From: Vibrio europaeus
GTDB lineage: Bacteria; Pseudomonadota; Gammaproteobacteria; Enterobacterales; Vibrionaceae
Direction: 5' to 3'
DNA: 64,000 nucleotides
Assembly: GCF_001695575.1 (NCBI RefSeq)
Contig: NZ_LUAX01000001.1
Span: forward strand, 310,001 to 374,000
Shown here: in pieces, positions 36,512 to 45,639 of the stretch
Layout: every line of letters starts with the position of its first letter
How positions within the stretch are numbered: position 1 is the first letter of the stretch
Notes under the pieces: model-generated
Database searches by the model: none
Told to the model about the DNA's origin: nothing
Seen by the model: the letters and a program-made list of their open reading frames with translations, nothing else
Made by a program: the position numbers and the translations under genes

Positions 36512-37042
36512 ATGAACCACGAATACCAAGACCTAATCCGTATTTTTAATGAAACGTTTTTAGATGGCTTCAACACCAAACTAGAGCTAGGTGGAGACGA
36601 GCCAATTTATCTGCCCGCGGATGAAAAAGTATCGCATCATCGGATTATTTTTGCTCGTGGTTTCTATGCGTCAGGAATGCACGAAATTGCTCATTGGTGT
36701 GTTGCAGGGCCTGAGCGTCGATTATTGGAAGATTTTGGTTACTGGTATGAGCCAGATGGTCGTACTGAGCAAGTACAGGCAGAGTTTGAAAAAGTGGAGA
36801 TTCGCCCTCAAGCTTATGAGTGGATTCTTTCTAAGAGCGCTGGATTTCCCTTTACAGTCAGCTGCGATAACCTCAATGGTGATTTTGAACCAAACCGTTT
36901 AGCCTTTATGGATAAAGTGCATAGTGAAGTCGGTAAGATCTTTGAGCAGGGTATTCCACTGCGAGTCAAGATGCTATCCGATGCCTTAAGAGCCTATTAT
37001 CACGTTCCTGAGCTAAACTATTCGATGTTTGAAGTGAAATGA
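36512..37042 (+). CDS. epmC: Elongation factor P hydroxylase EpmC (YfcM)
   Basis: A 176-residue hydroxylase that modifies the beta-lysylated lysine of elongation factor P. The HExxH-type motif HEIAH (H57, E58, H61) sits in FYASGMHEIAHWCVAGPERR, followed by the conserved FGYWYEPDGR and VSCDNLNGDFEPNR. I chose the ATG at 36512 (MNHEYQDLIRIFN), which aligns with the E. coli YfcM start. A GTG at 36443 would add 23 unsupported residues. The family normally sits next to yfcL-mnmC-fabB; here two extra genes and a flavin reductase are interposed. Confidence 0.93.
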   Translation: MNHEYQDLIRIFNETFLDGFNTKLELGGDEPIYLPADEKVSHHRIIFARGFYASGMHEIAHWCVAGPERRLLEDFGYWYEPDGRTEQVQAEFEKVEIRPQAYEWILSKSAGFPFTVSCDNLNGDFEPNRLAFMDKVHSEVGKIFEQGIPLRVKMLSDALRAYYHVPELNYSMFEVK

Positions 37043-37067
37043 AAAACAAGCCGCATGATGCGGCTTG
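37041..37067 (-). terminator. Rho-independent terminator of the LruC/lipoprotein operon
   Basis: CAAGCCGC / GCGGCTTG stem; on the minus strand it is followed by TTTTT. It overlaps the last bases of epmC. The plus side lacks a T run. Confidence 0.8.
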
Positions 37068-37089
37068 CTTAGGTCAACAGACCCTAATT

Positions 37090-37575
37090 TTACTGGATAA
37101 GCCATTGAGTTTGAGGCTGGTTGTTGTGGTTAAGAGTGTACACTAGTGGCTGTGTATTGGGCTCCATCACAGACACAACAGCAATTAGCGATTCACAGTG
37201 ATTAGGGACTTGCAATTGGTAGCTTCCTGTTCCTGATTGCAACGCCGCCTTAACCATGCACTTGTTGTAATCGACTGACTGTAGATTGCCTCCTGCGTTG
37301 TCACAAATAGAGATATAGACCTGCGACGAGGCTAAGTGAGGTAAGCTTACATCCACATCTACTTTGTAAACGGAAGTCAGGCTATTGGCTGGATCAATCT
37401 GCAGCGAGCTGAGAGAGACAGGTGTACCGCTGCTTGCTGGTGTAGAAGAGCCCGTAGAGCCAGATCCCGTTGAGCCTGAAGACCCTCCTTCACCGCCCCC
37501 ACCACCGCCACCACAACCGTAGAGAGGAAGGATAAAAGCGAGTCCAAGTAGCATTTTTGTTTTTGAATTCCACAT
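37090..37575 (-). CDS. Small lipoprotein with poly-glycine linker, partner of LruC-domain protein
   Basis: A 161-residue predicted lipoprotein. The signal has a lipobox LYGC, and the mature protein starts Cys-Gly7-Glu-Gly-Gly, then a Ser/Gly/Thr-rich linker to about residue 55. A globular C-terminal part follows with three cysteines (ISICDN, YNKCMV, NHCESL). I recognise no domain. I chose the ATG at 37575: GGGAGAG lies 7 bases upstream and the signal peptide starts there. It is 13 bases downstream of the LruC gene on the same strand, so the two are almost certainly co-transcribed. The pair may form a surface complex (inference). Confidence 0.8.
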   Translation of the reverse strand: MWNSKTKMLLGLAFILPLYGCGGGGGGGEGGSSGSTGSGSTGSSTPASSGTPVSLSSLQIDPANSLTSVYKVDVDVSLPHLASSQVYISICDNAGGNLQSVDYNKCMVKAALQSGTGSYQLQVPNHCESLIAVVSVMEPNTQPLVYTLNHNNQPQTQWLIQ

Positions 37576-37588
37576 AATCTTCTCTCCC

Positions 37589-39724
37589 TTAGTCGACATA
37601 AATTTTGCTGTTGTTTGGAATGGTGTACCAAGTCGGCTCCGTTAGTCCGGTCGCATCTTGAGCAAAATCAGCAAACTTCGAATAGGCGTCTAAGATGTTT
37701 TGCTGCTCAAGCGGATGTTGCCATGTGGTTGGAATCTCAATTGCCCAAGGTAGACCGTTGGCATTGTGGTAATGAGTCTCTCCATTAGAGGCGTCTACGC
37801 CATTAGTCTTGTATCGCGCGTCAAACTTACTGGTAGGTGCTTGGTTTTTGAGATGGATTTCCAGAGCGCGCCCAGGGTAACCGCCACTTAGCTGATATCC
37901 AACGTCACCGTAATAATGACCCGGAGAGGCGAAGATAAATGGGTCGTAAGGGAAGCTTGGCATTGTGTCAGTATTCACCGCATTTTGTAGCGAGAAGGTT
38001 ATGCTCCATGTCGGGCGATATGTCGTACCACAGCTCTCTTGCGTTCTAAACATGGTACATCCTTCCGCTTCGCCCGATTCGGTGATATCCCAAAGGTCTT
38101 GATGGATGATAAACACGGCATCTGTAGTATCACTTTCTAAGCTGCTAGATTGAAGCGTGTTGTTCACATAGAGCTGAACAGAGTCAGACTTAATGTCTTC
38201 ACGAGCGACACCTGGTAGTCGAATGGCAAAACCAGAGTGATAGTCGCCACCTAATGCCGCCACCTTTCCTTCGATTTTCATTCGTATGACCTGATTATTA
38301 AGCTGGTATTCGGTGAATTTAACGTTCATTAAAACGTCATTCATATCGTAGTCACCAACGAGTGGGTATTGATCTTCGTAGGCAAAGGTAGTGAATCCGC
38401 CACCGCTTGGATAAACTTCTGTGACAACACCACTTTCCGTGATATCCACGAGGTAATCTTCTACTTCCCCCGCAGGCACACCACCGCTTGGACCAATTCC
38501 CGGTGTATTTGACACACGAAAGCGTGCCCAGGTTTCTCCTGCAACCGCCCATGTTGGTACTGAGAAGAAGATGTCTCCAGTATTGGCATTCACGGACTGA
38601 TCACTGATGATGATTTCGTTAGATTCAAATTCTCCATCGCGATCAAAGTCTATCCAAGCGTTGAGAACCGAGTTATCCGTTGCTCCCGAGACTGATGCAA
38701 TAATTTTACTGGTTTGGCCGACTTGAATCGGGACGGGGAACTGAATTCCGTCATCGTCATTGCTGCCGTCAGAAGTATCATCACTCATAGGGTATGGGCT
38801 AGCATCGGTTTCACCGTCAACTAAAGCACCGAGCTTAAGGTCAGACATACCGTGTCTAGCACCTGATGAAGCAAAGGTGGTTTTGTAAGAATCTGGGGCG
38901 TCACCAAAGTCGGTGTACTCGCTTGGCTCGACAGGCGCTAAAGCACATCGAGCGCCGTCATTCGAATTACTTGATGGACCATAAGCAAAGAACTCGGCCG
39001 TTGAGCTAGTGCCATTGATGGAGACTTTAAACACATAGCCATTGCTGTTGTTACTGGTATAGAAGTTGCCATCAACGTCAAAGTAGACCGCGCCGAAAGT
39101 CAGGCGATAGCCAAGTACATTTTTGTCGAGTAATTGGTTTAGGCGCGTCGAGGTGCCTGCGCTGACATCAATTTGCCATAGATAGCCTTTGGCATCGATT
39201 GAGTAAGCCAATCCGTTATCTGGATGGAAAGCCAAATCGTAAATGGAAGGGTTACCGAATTGGCTTGGCGGTGAAGATAGCTCCATGACCAAGCTATCTA
39301 AATCTATTCGATACAAGCCGTAGTTTGGTCGATATCCATACCAAGCATTTTCAGAAAGTGATACATCACCGACGTAAATAGACGTTGGCGCGCCAGCCGG
39401 TTTAGAAATATTGAGTAGGGTCTTAGTAAAGGTCGAGTCAATGCGAGAAAGTGAGGCAACACCGTAATCCCAACCATAGATGAAGTCATCATGTTTGCTG
39501 TAACCGACGCCGTTAAGCTTATCTAAGCCCAAATTAGAATCTAAAGTGATGTAGCTACCGACATCGATATTCACGCCATAGGCTACTGGCGTACCGGTTG
39601 GGTTTTGAATTAAGAATGCTTGTGTCGGACACTCTGAAAAAGGCGTTTCTGCCATAACCATTGACGAGCCAGTTAAAGCGACAGCGACCATAGCTATTTG
39701 ATGAGCTGTAGGTTTTATTCTCAT
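37589..39724 (-). CDS. Secreted LruC-domain protein with GEVEDY-type domain
   Basis: A 711-residue exported protein. Signal peptide 1-25 (ending SSMVMA), then an N-terminal propeller-like region (about 30-255) with repeats such as VGYSKHDDFIYGWDYG and IYDLAFHPDNGLAYSID. A middle module from about residue 267 (DFGDAPDSY) to 416 ends in GEVEDYLVDI. The C-terminal LruC-type domain (about 435-700) starts YPLVGDYDMNDVLMNVKF. The start at 39724 is supported by GAGGA 8 bases upstream and the signal peptide. LruC domains are named from a Leptospira lipoprotein; no biochemical role is established. It is the first gene of a two-gene operon inserted between epmC and yfcL. Confidence 0.85.
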   Translation of the reverse strand: MRIKPTAHQIAMVAVALTGSSMVMAETPFSECPTQAFLIQNPTGTPVAYGVNIDVGSYITLDSNLGLDKLNGVGYSKHDDFIYGWDYGVASLSRIDSTFTKTLLNISKPAGAPTSIYVGDVSLSENAWYGYRPNYGLYRIDLDSLVMELSSPPSQFGNPSIYDLAFHPDNGLAYSIDAKGYLWQIDVSAGTSTRLNQLLDKNVLGYRLTFGAVYFDVDGNFYTSNNSNGYVFKVSINGTSSTAEFFAYGPSSNSNDGARCALAPVEPSEYTDFGDAPDSYKTTFASSGARHGMSDLKLGALVDGETDASPYPMSDDTSDGSNDDDGIQFPVPIQVGQTSKIIASVSGATDNSVLNAWIDFDRDGEFESNEIIISDQSVNANTGDIFFSVPTWAVAGETWARFRVSNTPGIGPSGGVPAGEVEDYLVDITESGVVTEVYPSGGGFTTFAYEDQYPLVGDYDMNDVLMNVKFTEYQLNNQVIRMKIEGKVAALGGDYHSGFAIRLPGVAREDIKSDSVQLYVNNTLQSSSLESDTTDAVFIIHQDLWDITESGEAEGCTMFRTQESCGTTYRPTWSITFSLQNAVNTDTMPSFPYDPFIFASPGHYYGDVGYQLSGGYPGRALEIHLKNQAPTSKFDARYKTNGVDASNGETHYHNANGLPWAIEIPTTWQHPLEQQNILDAYSKFADFAQDATGLTEPTWYTIPNNSKIYVD

Positions 39725-39881
39725 TGGTTCTTCCTCGCTGAACTTAGGTGAATACTTGAGGAAGTGCACAGGGCGTGCCATACGTGCAAGCCTTGCTATG
39801 ACAAGGGTTTGCGTTGAAATTCTCAATGTGAGAAGCTTGGCATTCTTTTTGAGAAGCAAACTGATTAGGCGTTAACGCAAA

Positions 39882-40145
39882 ATGATTATTGAATTTGAAG
39901 AACAGCTGCTAGAGCTAATTGATGTACGTATTTCATCGGCATCGGATGATGAGTTATTTGCTGGTGGCTATCTACGTGGTCATATTTCTTTGTCAGCAGC
40001 AGCATGTGAAGAAGAAGGCATTAACGATGTAGAAACGTTGAAAGAGCGAATCCAAGTCAGCTTAGATGACGCACGCTCGGAACTGACGCCTGCTGACCGC
40101 ACAATTGTCAATGATTTATGGATTGAGCTAGTCAACAACGCGTAA
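39882..40145 (+). CDS. yfcL: YfcL family protein
   Basis: An 87-residue acidic, helical cytoplasmic protein of the YfcL family, function unknown. In E. coli yfcL sits between epmC (yfcM) and mnmC, and the same neighbours occur here, though separated by other genes. No membrane segment or catalytic motif. A strong hairpin follows the stop. Confidence 0.85.
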   Translation: MIIEFEEQLLELIDVRISSASDDELFAGGYLRGHISLSAAACEEEGINDVETLKERIQVSLDDARSELTPADRTIVNDLWIELVNNA

Positions 40146-40172
40146 TCAGAAGCGCACTAAATTATATTAAAT

Positions 40173-40205
40173 AAGGGGTTGTTCGAATTTTTCGAACAAC
40201 CCCTT
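40173..40205 (+). terminator. Strong hairpin after yfcL
   Basis: A perfect 15-bp stem AAGGGGTTGTTCGAA / TTCGAACAACCCCTT with a TTT loop. The following sequence AAATTATTT is only moderately T-rich, so it may be a terminator or a processing/stability hairpin. Confidence 0.7.
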
Positions 40206-40284
40206 AAATTATTTATGGTTGTTGCTTTTCTGTTCAGTGATATTCTTCTAAGCACATATCGAGGAACGAATAGGAAATCAGATT

Positions 40285-40809
40285 ATGAAAATTGTAGCCT
40301 TTGGAGCATCAACCAGTTCAACATCCATCAACAAGACTTTAGCGACATATGCGGCGAATCTAATTGAGGGCGCAGAAGTAACGATTCTCGATTTAAATGA
40401 TTATCAAGTCCCTATGTTTAGTGAAGATACTGAAAAAGAAATTGGTCAGGCAGAGGGGGCGAAAGCATTCTTAGCTGATTTAGCTAAAGCCGATGCGATA
40501 GTTGTTTCTTTTGCTGAGCATAACGGATCTTACCCAGCGGCATACAAGAACCTTTTCGATTGGTCGACGCGCATTGAGCGAAATGTGTTTCAAGAAAAAC
40601 CAGTCGTGTATTTAGCAACCTCTCCGGGTCCTGGTGGCGCGCAGACGGTGCTTGCTGCTGCAACGGGCTCAGCACCTTATTTCGGTGCAGAGGTGAAGGC
40701 TTCTGTTTCCGTACCAAGCTTTTATGACAACTTCGATTTAGAAACAGGTCAGTTCCGCAATCAAGAGATTGCACAACAAGTAAAGCAAGCGGTAGAAAGC
40801 TTAGTTTAA
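40285..40809 (+). CDS. NADPH-dependent FMN reductase family protein
   Basis: A 174-residue flavodoxin-like protein. The phosphate-binding loop GASTSSTSINKTLA is at the N-terminus, followed by EHNGSYPAAYKNLFDW and the YLATSPGPGGAQ loop typical of NADPH-dependent FMN/azo/chromate reductases. It probably reduces FMN or quinones in the cytosol; the true substrate is unknown. AGGA lies 11 bases before the ATG. Monocistronic, convergent with mnmC. Confidence 0.9.
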   Translation: MKIVAFGASTSSTSINKTLATYAANLIEGAEVTILDLNDYQVPMFSEDTEKEIGQAEGAKAFLADLAKADAIVVSFAEHNGSYPAAYKNLFDWSTRIERNVFQEKPVVYLATSPGPGGAQTVLAAATGSAPYFGAEVKASVSVPSFYDNFDLETGQFRNQEIAQQVKQAVESLV

Positions 40810-40830
40810 GTCTCTTAAAGATGTGAAAAT

Positions 40831-40867
40831 GCCGTCACCAGCGGAAAGTTGGTGACGGCGTTTTTTT
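40831..40867. terminator. Bidirectional terminator between flavin reductase and mnmC
   Basis: GCCGTCACCA / TGGTGACGGC stem with seven T on the plus side and four on the minus side. Confidence 0.88.
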
Positions 40868-40888
40868 ATCTAACTTATACAAGGAGAA

Positions 40889-42910
40889 TTACAGCTCAGT
40901 AATCGCTTTGCCTTTACGTAATTTTCGAACCCACATTCGACTTGGGTGCAGTGCCTCTAACACGTCTACTGGCAAAGGTAACGGATCGCCACAAATCTGT
41001 GACGCGAGAGTCTCTGCCAATAATGGCGCCGAACTTAAGCCTCTAGAGCCCAACCCAAGCATACAAAATAGATTTGGATAACTTGGAACGTCTACCGCGT
41101 TTTTGGCAGGCTTCTTTTTGTGTAGTTCGGCATAGACTTGCTTAATCTGCTCTAACTGACCGACATTGCCAACAAAAGGTAGATGGTCTCGACTTACGCA
41201 ACGAATCCCCTGACGAGAAAGATTCCCTGAGGTATCAACCTGGTTCGGCCAGCTTAGGTTTGGAACACACTTGCGCAGTTTGTCGCCATTATCTTGCTGT
41301 GCGGCAGAGTCAAACTCGTAATCAAGGTGAGAACGGTCATAGCTTGCACCAATACAGTGGTGACCATTATTCGGGTTAACCGGAGTCATGTAGCCGTCAT
41401 AACACAGCACGGTTTTAAGCTGCTGCAAATCATTGGTGGTTGGAGTATGGCTGACTTGCCCTTTCACCTGACCGAGAGGGATGTTTGCCGACTGTTCTAG
41501 TTGGTCAAACTGATGACCATTAGCAATCACAACACTTGAGTGAGTGAAGCTGTTATCACCAGATTTAAGAGTCCAAGCTTGCGACTCTTCATTCCAAGTT
41601 AGCGCTTCAATCTTGGTAGAAAAAAACGTCTCGAATTGTTTGCTTTTCTCAAGTTCGGCGATTAAACCTTGAGTCAGCTCTGCGGGGCACAGCCAACCAC
41701 CTAGTGGATAGTGGACGCTTTCCATATCAATAGGTAGGCCAATGGTTGAACTAGTCTGCTCTTGGCTCAAGCGATGAATAAGTTGGCTGTCGAAGTTACC
41801 GTTTAACATCTTCTCTAGCTTAGTTTGTGACTTTTCATCCCACATCAGTTGAGTGACGCCGCACCAGTCGTGGTCGAATTTGATCTGCTCTGCTGCTTGC
41901 TCGACAAATTGTCTGGCAAAAAGGAAAGCCGGAGCGAAAACGCGAGATACCCCAGAGTGGTCACCATTAAGCAGTGGATAAACAGCACCTTGGCGATTAC
42001 CTGAAGCGCCTTGGGCTGGCTGAGTATCTTGGCAATATAACGCGACTTTCTTTCCGCGTCGGAGCAGGGTTTTAGCTAATGTTGCACTAGCAATACCACC
42101 ACCAATGATGGCAATAGACTCCGACTGAGTGGAAGGTGTACGAGCAAACCAAGGCTTAAAATTGGTCTCAGCTTGGCGCTGTGTCATGCTGCCTGCAATC
42201 ATATCTCGCTTAGTACCAAAACCTTTGACCTTTTTCATTTCAAAGCCAGCTTCAATTAGACCTCTACGCACAAAACCCGCCGCAGTGAAAGTCGCGCAAG
42301 TACAATCTTGCTTGGCGAGTTTGGCCATGCCATTGAAGAGATCCTGATTCCACATTTCAGGGTTCTTACTTGGTGCAAAACCATCTAGGAACCAAGCATC
42401 AACAAGACCTTGCTTTGTCACCGGTACTTTAGGCATGCAGTCTTTGATATCACCAAACCACAGATCCAACGTGATGGCACCATCTTCAAGCACAATGCGG
42501 TGACATTCAGGAACCGCGATAGGGTAGTGCTTTTGCAGTTTTTGCGCATATTCCGCCAGCTCTGGCCAAGACTGATGCGCTTTAACCAGATCTTGCTGAC
42601 TGAGCGGATACTTCTCGAAGCTCACGAAATGGAGCTCTTTTAGTGGCGCATCTGGGTGTTGCTGCTTAAATTGAACGAACCATTGCCACGCAGCTAGGAA
42701 ATTCAACCCAGTACCAAAGCCAGTTTCGGCGATGACGAAACGGCGTTGGCCATATGTTTGCCATCTTTGCGGGAGATGATTTTGGTGTAGAAACACATAG
42801 CGGGTTTCTTCAAGGCCATTGACGTTAGAAAAGTAGACATCATCAAACTGATCGGAAACAGGTGTACCTGCATCGTTCCAGCCTAGTTGAGCATTAGTAA
42901 TCGAGGTCAT
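40889..42910 (-). CDS. mnmC: tRNA 5-methylaminomethyl-2-thiouridine biosynthesis bifunctional protein MnmC
   Basis: A 673-residue fusion. The N-terminal ~245 residues are the SAM-dependent methyltransferase part ([15 protein letters not shown] motif [18 protein letters not shown]). The C-terminal part is an FAD oxidoreductase with the dinucleotide motif [20 protein letters not shown] at about 265. Together they convert cmnm5s2U to mnm5s2U at the wobble position of tRNA. Start chosen at 42910 ([12 protein letters not shown]), matching family length; a longer frame to 43006 lacks support. It is divergent from fabB with about 130 bases between. Confidence 0.96.
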   Translation of the reverse strand: MTSITNAQLGWNDAGTPVSDQFDDVYFSNVNGLEETRYVFLHQNHLPQRWQTYGQRRFVIAETGFGTGLNFLAAWQWFVQFKQQHPDAPLKELHFVSFEKYPLSQQDLVKAHQSWPELAEYAQKLQKHYPIAVPECHRIVLEDGAITLDLWFGDIKDCMPKVPVTKQGLVDAWFLDGFAPSKNPEMWNQDLFNGMAKLAKQDCTCATFTAAGFVRRGLIEAGFEMKKVKGFGTKRDMIAGSMTQRQAETNFKPWFARTPSTQSESIAIIGGGIASATLAKTLLRRGKKVALYCQDTQPAQGASGNRQGAVYPLLNGDHSGVSRVFAPAFLFARQFVEQAAEQIKFDHDWCGVTQLMWDEKSQTKLEKMLNGNFDSQLIHRLSQEQTSSTIGLPIDMESVHYPLGGWLCPAELTQGLIAELEKSKQFETFFSTKIEALTWNEESQAWTLKSGDNSFTHSSVVIANGHQFDQLEQSANIPLGQVKGQVSHTPTTNDLQQLKTVLCYDGYMTPVNPNNGHHCIGASYDRSHLDYEFDSAAQQDNGDKLRKCVPNLSWPNQVDTSGNLSRQGIRCVSRDHLPFVGNVGQLEQIKQVYAELHKKKPAKNAVDVPSYPNLFCMLGLGSRGLSSAPLLAETLASQICGDPLPLPVDVLEALHPSRMWVRKLRKGKAITEL

Positions 42911-43038
42911 AGTGTCGGAAATATGTGAATAAAAACGATAATATGATTGCAATTGTACGGTTTTAAGGGAAAGCTGACCACTTTTCCCCGCTATCTTAGT
43001 TATCATCTAGCGGATTTTTGAATTATAGGAATGTCATA

Positions 43039-44250
43039 ATGAAACGAGTCGTAATCACCGGTATGGGTATTGTTTCAAGTATCGGTAACAACGTCGAAGA
43101 AGTTTTAGCGTCTCTAAAAGTAGGTAAATCTGGTATTACTGCCTCTGAGCAGTTTAAAGAACAAGGTCTTCGTTCACAGGTTTGGGGTGATCTAAAAATC
43201 AACCCAGCAGAGCACATTGACCGTAAACAGATGCGCTTTATGGGTGATGCGGCTGCGTATGCATACCTATCAATGCAGCAAGCAATTGAAGACGCGGGTC
43301 TAACTGACGATCAAGTTTCTAACGATCGCACAGGTATTGTTGCAGGTTCTGGTGGTGCATCTGCACTGAACCAAACTGTTGCAACAGACACAATGCGTGC
43401 GAAAGGCGTAAAACGTGTTGGTCCTTACATGGTTCCACGTACTATGTCTTCAACGGTTTCTGCATGTCTTGCAACGCCATTTAAGATTCGCGGCGTGAAC
43501 TACTCAATGAGTTCTGCATGTGCAACTTCTGCACACTGTATTGGCCACGCAATGGAGCTTATCCAGCTAGGCAAACAAGACATCGTATTCGCTGGTGGTG
43601 GTGAAGAGCTAGATTGGTCTCAAACTATGATGTTTGACGCAATGGGCGCACTATCAACTAAGTACAACGAAACACCAGATCAAGCGTCTCGTACTTACGA
43701 TGCAAACCGTGACGGTTTCGTTATCTCTGGCGGTGGCGGCATGATGGTTATCGAAGAACTTGAGCACGCTCTAGCACGTGGCGCGAAAATCTACGGTGAG
43801 ATCGTTGGCTACGGCGCAACTTCTGACGGTTACGACATGGTGGCACCATCAGGTGAAGGCGCGATTCGTTGTATGAAGATGGCGATGCAAGATGTAGATA
43901 GCATCGACTACGTCAACACGCACGGTACTTCTACACCTGTCGGTGACGTTAAAGAGCTAGGCGCTATCCAAGAGCTATTTGGTGATAACAGCCCAGCAAT
44001 TTCAGCAACTAAAGCGATGACAGGTCACGCTCTAGGTGCAGCAGGCGTTCACGAAGCAATTTACTCAACGCTAATGCTAGAAAACAGCTTTATCGCTCCA
44101 AGTATCAACGTAGAGACTCTAGACGATGCAGCACAAGGTCTAGATATCGTGACTGAAAAGCGTGACGCAGAGTTGACGACAGTAATGTCAAACAGTTTTG
44201 GTTTTGGTGGCACAAACGCTACGCTAGTTATCAAGAAATACCAAGGCTAA
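43039..44250 (+). CDS. fabB: 3-oxoacyl-[acyl-carrier-protein] synthase I FabB
   Basis: A 403-residue condensing enzyme needed for unsaturated fatty-acid elongation. Catalytic residues are visible: Cys161 in [10 protein letters not shown], the first His in [11 protein letters not shown] and the second in [13 protein letters not shown]. The start at 43039 ([10 protein letters not shown]) has AGGA 8 bases upstream; an in-frame ATG 21 bases earlier is not supported. Codon use is strongly biased, indicating high expression. The mRNA has a structured 3' UTR that resembles the source of the FarS sRNA. Confidence 0.97.
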   Translation: MKRVVITGMGIVSSIGNNVEEVLASLKVGKSGITASEQFKEQGLRSQVWGDLKINPAEHIDRKQMRFMGDAAAYAYLSMQQAIEDAGLTDDQVSNDRTGIVAGSGGASALNQTVATDTMRAKGVKRVGPYMVPRTMSSTVSACLATPFKIRGVNYSMSSACATSAHCIGHAMELIQLGKQDIVFAGGGEELDWSQTMMFDAMGALSTKYNETPDQASRTYDANRDGFVISGGGGMMVIEELEHALARGAKIYGEIVGYGATSDGYDMVAPSGEGAIRCMKMAMQDVDSIDYVNTHGTSTPVGDVKELGAIQELFGDNSPAISATKAMTGHALGAAGVHEAIYSTLMLENSFIAPSINVETLDDAAQGLDIVTEKRDAELTTVMSNSFGFGGTNATLVIKKYQG

Positions 44251-44330
44251 CTGAATTTGCTCATTAGTGAGCAATCCAGTTTCCAGAGCTGATTAACCTT
44301 TAGCAATAAAGGTTAGTCTAACAGACGCAG

Positions 44331-44403
44331 ACTTTAACCCATGGAGAGCGGGTTAAGATCCTTTTGTTCTGGACTATTGCCCGGCCAAGTGCCGGGCATT
44401 TTT
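44331..44403 (+). ncRNA. farS: Candidate FarS sRNA from the fabB 3' UTR
   Basis: The 150-base fabB 3' UTR is rich in hairpins: GCTCA/TGAGC at 44260, AACCTTT/AAAGGTT near 44294, TTAACCC/GGGTTAA at 44334, then a strong terminator. In V. cholerae the sRNA FarS is cut by RNase E from the fabB 3' UTR, is about 70 nt and ends at the fabB terminator. Location and architecture fit. The 5' end given is an estimate, and I cannot align to FarS here. Confidence 0.55.
44378..44403 (+). terminator. Rho-independent terminator of fabB
   Basis: TGCCCGGC / GCCGGGCA stem, loop CAAGT, then TTTTT. Confidence 0.92.
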
Positions 44404-44505
44404 CTATCTAATACCAATCGGAATAATAGGTGATCAGATAATTACTCGACACCGACTCACCTTTTTTGCACAATCAATGCCATTCAAAGCCAAATCGATA
44501 ATCCC

Positions 44506-45639
44506 ATGAAAATTCTTGTAGATGAAAATATGCCTTATGCTGAGCAGCTGTTTAGTCAGCTTGGAGAGGTTGTTTTAAAGTCTGGTCGAACATTAACCGC
44601 CGACGATCTCGTCGATGTTGATGCGCTAATGATTCGCTCAGTGACTAAGGTTAACGCAGAGCTAATTGCTAAAGCGAACAAGCTAAAATTTGTCGGCACA
44701 GCCACTGCGGGAATGGATCACGTCGATCAAGCGCTTCTCAAAGAGAAAGGCATTTACTTTACCGCTGCGCCGGGTTGTAACAAAGTGGGCGTAGCGGAAT
44801 ATGCATTCAGCGTAATGATGGTACTTGCTCAGCAGCATGGCTTCTCCGTGTTCGATAAAACCGTGGGTATTATTGGTGTGGGCCAAGTGGGAAGCTATCT
44901 ACAGAAATGCTTAGAAGGCATTGGCATTAATGTGTTGATCAACGATCCACCTAAACAAGCTGAAGGGGACACTCGTCAATTTACTTCTTTGCCTAAACTG
45001 CTAGAGCAAGCAGACATTATCACTCTGCATACCCCTATCACGCGCGACGGTGAGCACCCAACGCATCACTTAATTGATCAAGAAGTGTTGGAAATGTTAC
45101 GCGGTGACCAAATTTTAATCAATGCGGCTCGCGGCCCAATTGTCGATAATGCTGCACTAAAAGCGCGCTTACAGAAGAATGATGGATTCATCGCAGCATT
45201 AGACGTATTTGAATTTGAACCAGAGGTTGATATGGAGCTTCTGCCTCTGCTAGCATTCGCAACCCCTCATGTCGCAGGTTATGGCTTAGAGGGGAAAGCT
45301 CGCGGTACGACAATGATCTTCAATAGCTATTGTGAGTTTCTAAACAATGAATTACGTGCGCATGCCAGTGACTTGCTGCCCATTGCGCCAGTCCCACAGC
45401 TCAATTTAGATCGCGAGTGGGATGAAGCAACGCTGCACAACATCACGCAGCTAGTCTATGATGTGCGTAAAGATGACGCCTTATTCCGACGCGAAATCAG
45501 CAAGCCTGGTTCGTTTGACCTGATGCGTAAAAACTATTGGGATCGTCGAGAGTACAGTGCAGTCACGTTAGTCGGTGGAGAGTCATGCAATCTATCCCCA
45601 CTAGCAAAACTAGGTTTTCAGGTTGAGGTAAGTCAATGA
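44506..45639 (+). CDS. pdxB: Erythronate-4-phosphate dehydrogenase
   Basis: A 377-residue D-2-hydroxyacid dehydrogenase of the pyridoxal-phosphate pathway. NAD-binding motif [13 protein letters not shown] (about residues 121-133), the family [14 protein letters not shown] loop, and the C-terminal PdxB dimerisation domain (about 290-377). It oxidises 4-phospho-erythronate. The C-terminal domain distinguishes it from SerA. Its stop overlaps the asd ATG in an ATGA junction, so the two are translationally coupled. Confidence 0.96.
   Translation: MKILVDENMPYAEQLFSQLGEVVLKSGRTLTADDLVDVDALMIRSVTKVNAELIAKANKLKFVGTATAGMDHVDQALLKEKGIYFTAAPGCNKVGVAEYAFSVMMVLAQQHGFSVFDKTVGIIGVGQVGSYLQKCLEGIGINVLINDPPKQAEGDTRQFTSLPKLLEQADIITLHTPITRDGEHPTHHLIDQEVLEMLRGDQILINAARGPIVDNAALKARLQKNDGFIAALDVFEFEPEVDMELLPLLAFATPHVAGYGLEGKARGTTMIFNSYCEFLNNELRAHASDLLPIAPVPQLNLDREWDEATLHNITQLVYDVRKDDALFRREISKPGSFDLMRKNYWDRREYSAVTLVGGESCNLSPLAKLGFQVEVSQ

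Noticed and set aside
39725..39859. Extended start of the LruC-domain protein (45 extra residues)
   Set aside because: The signal peptide and a good ribosome site begin at 39724; the extension would bury the signal peptide.
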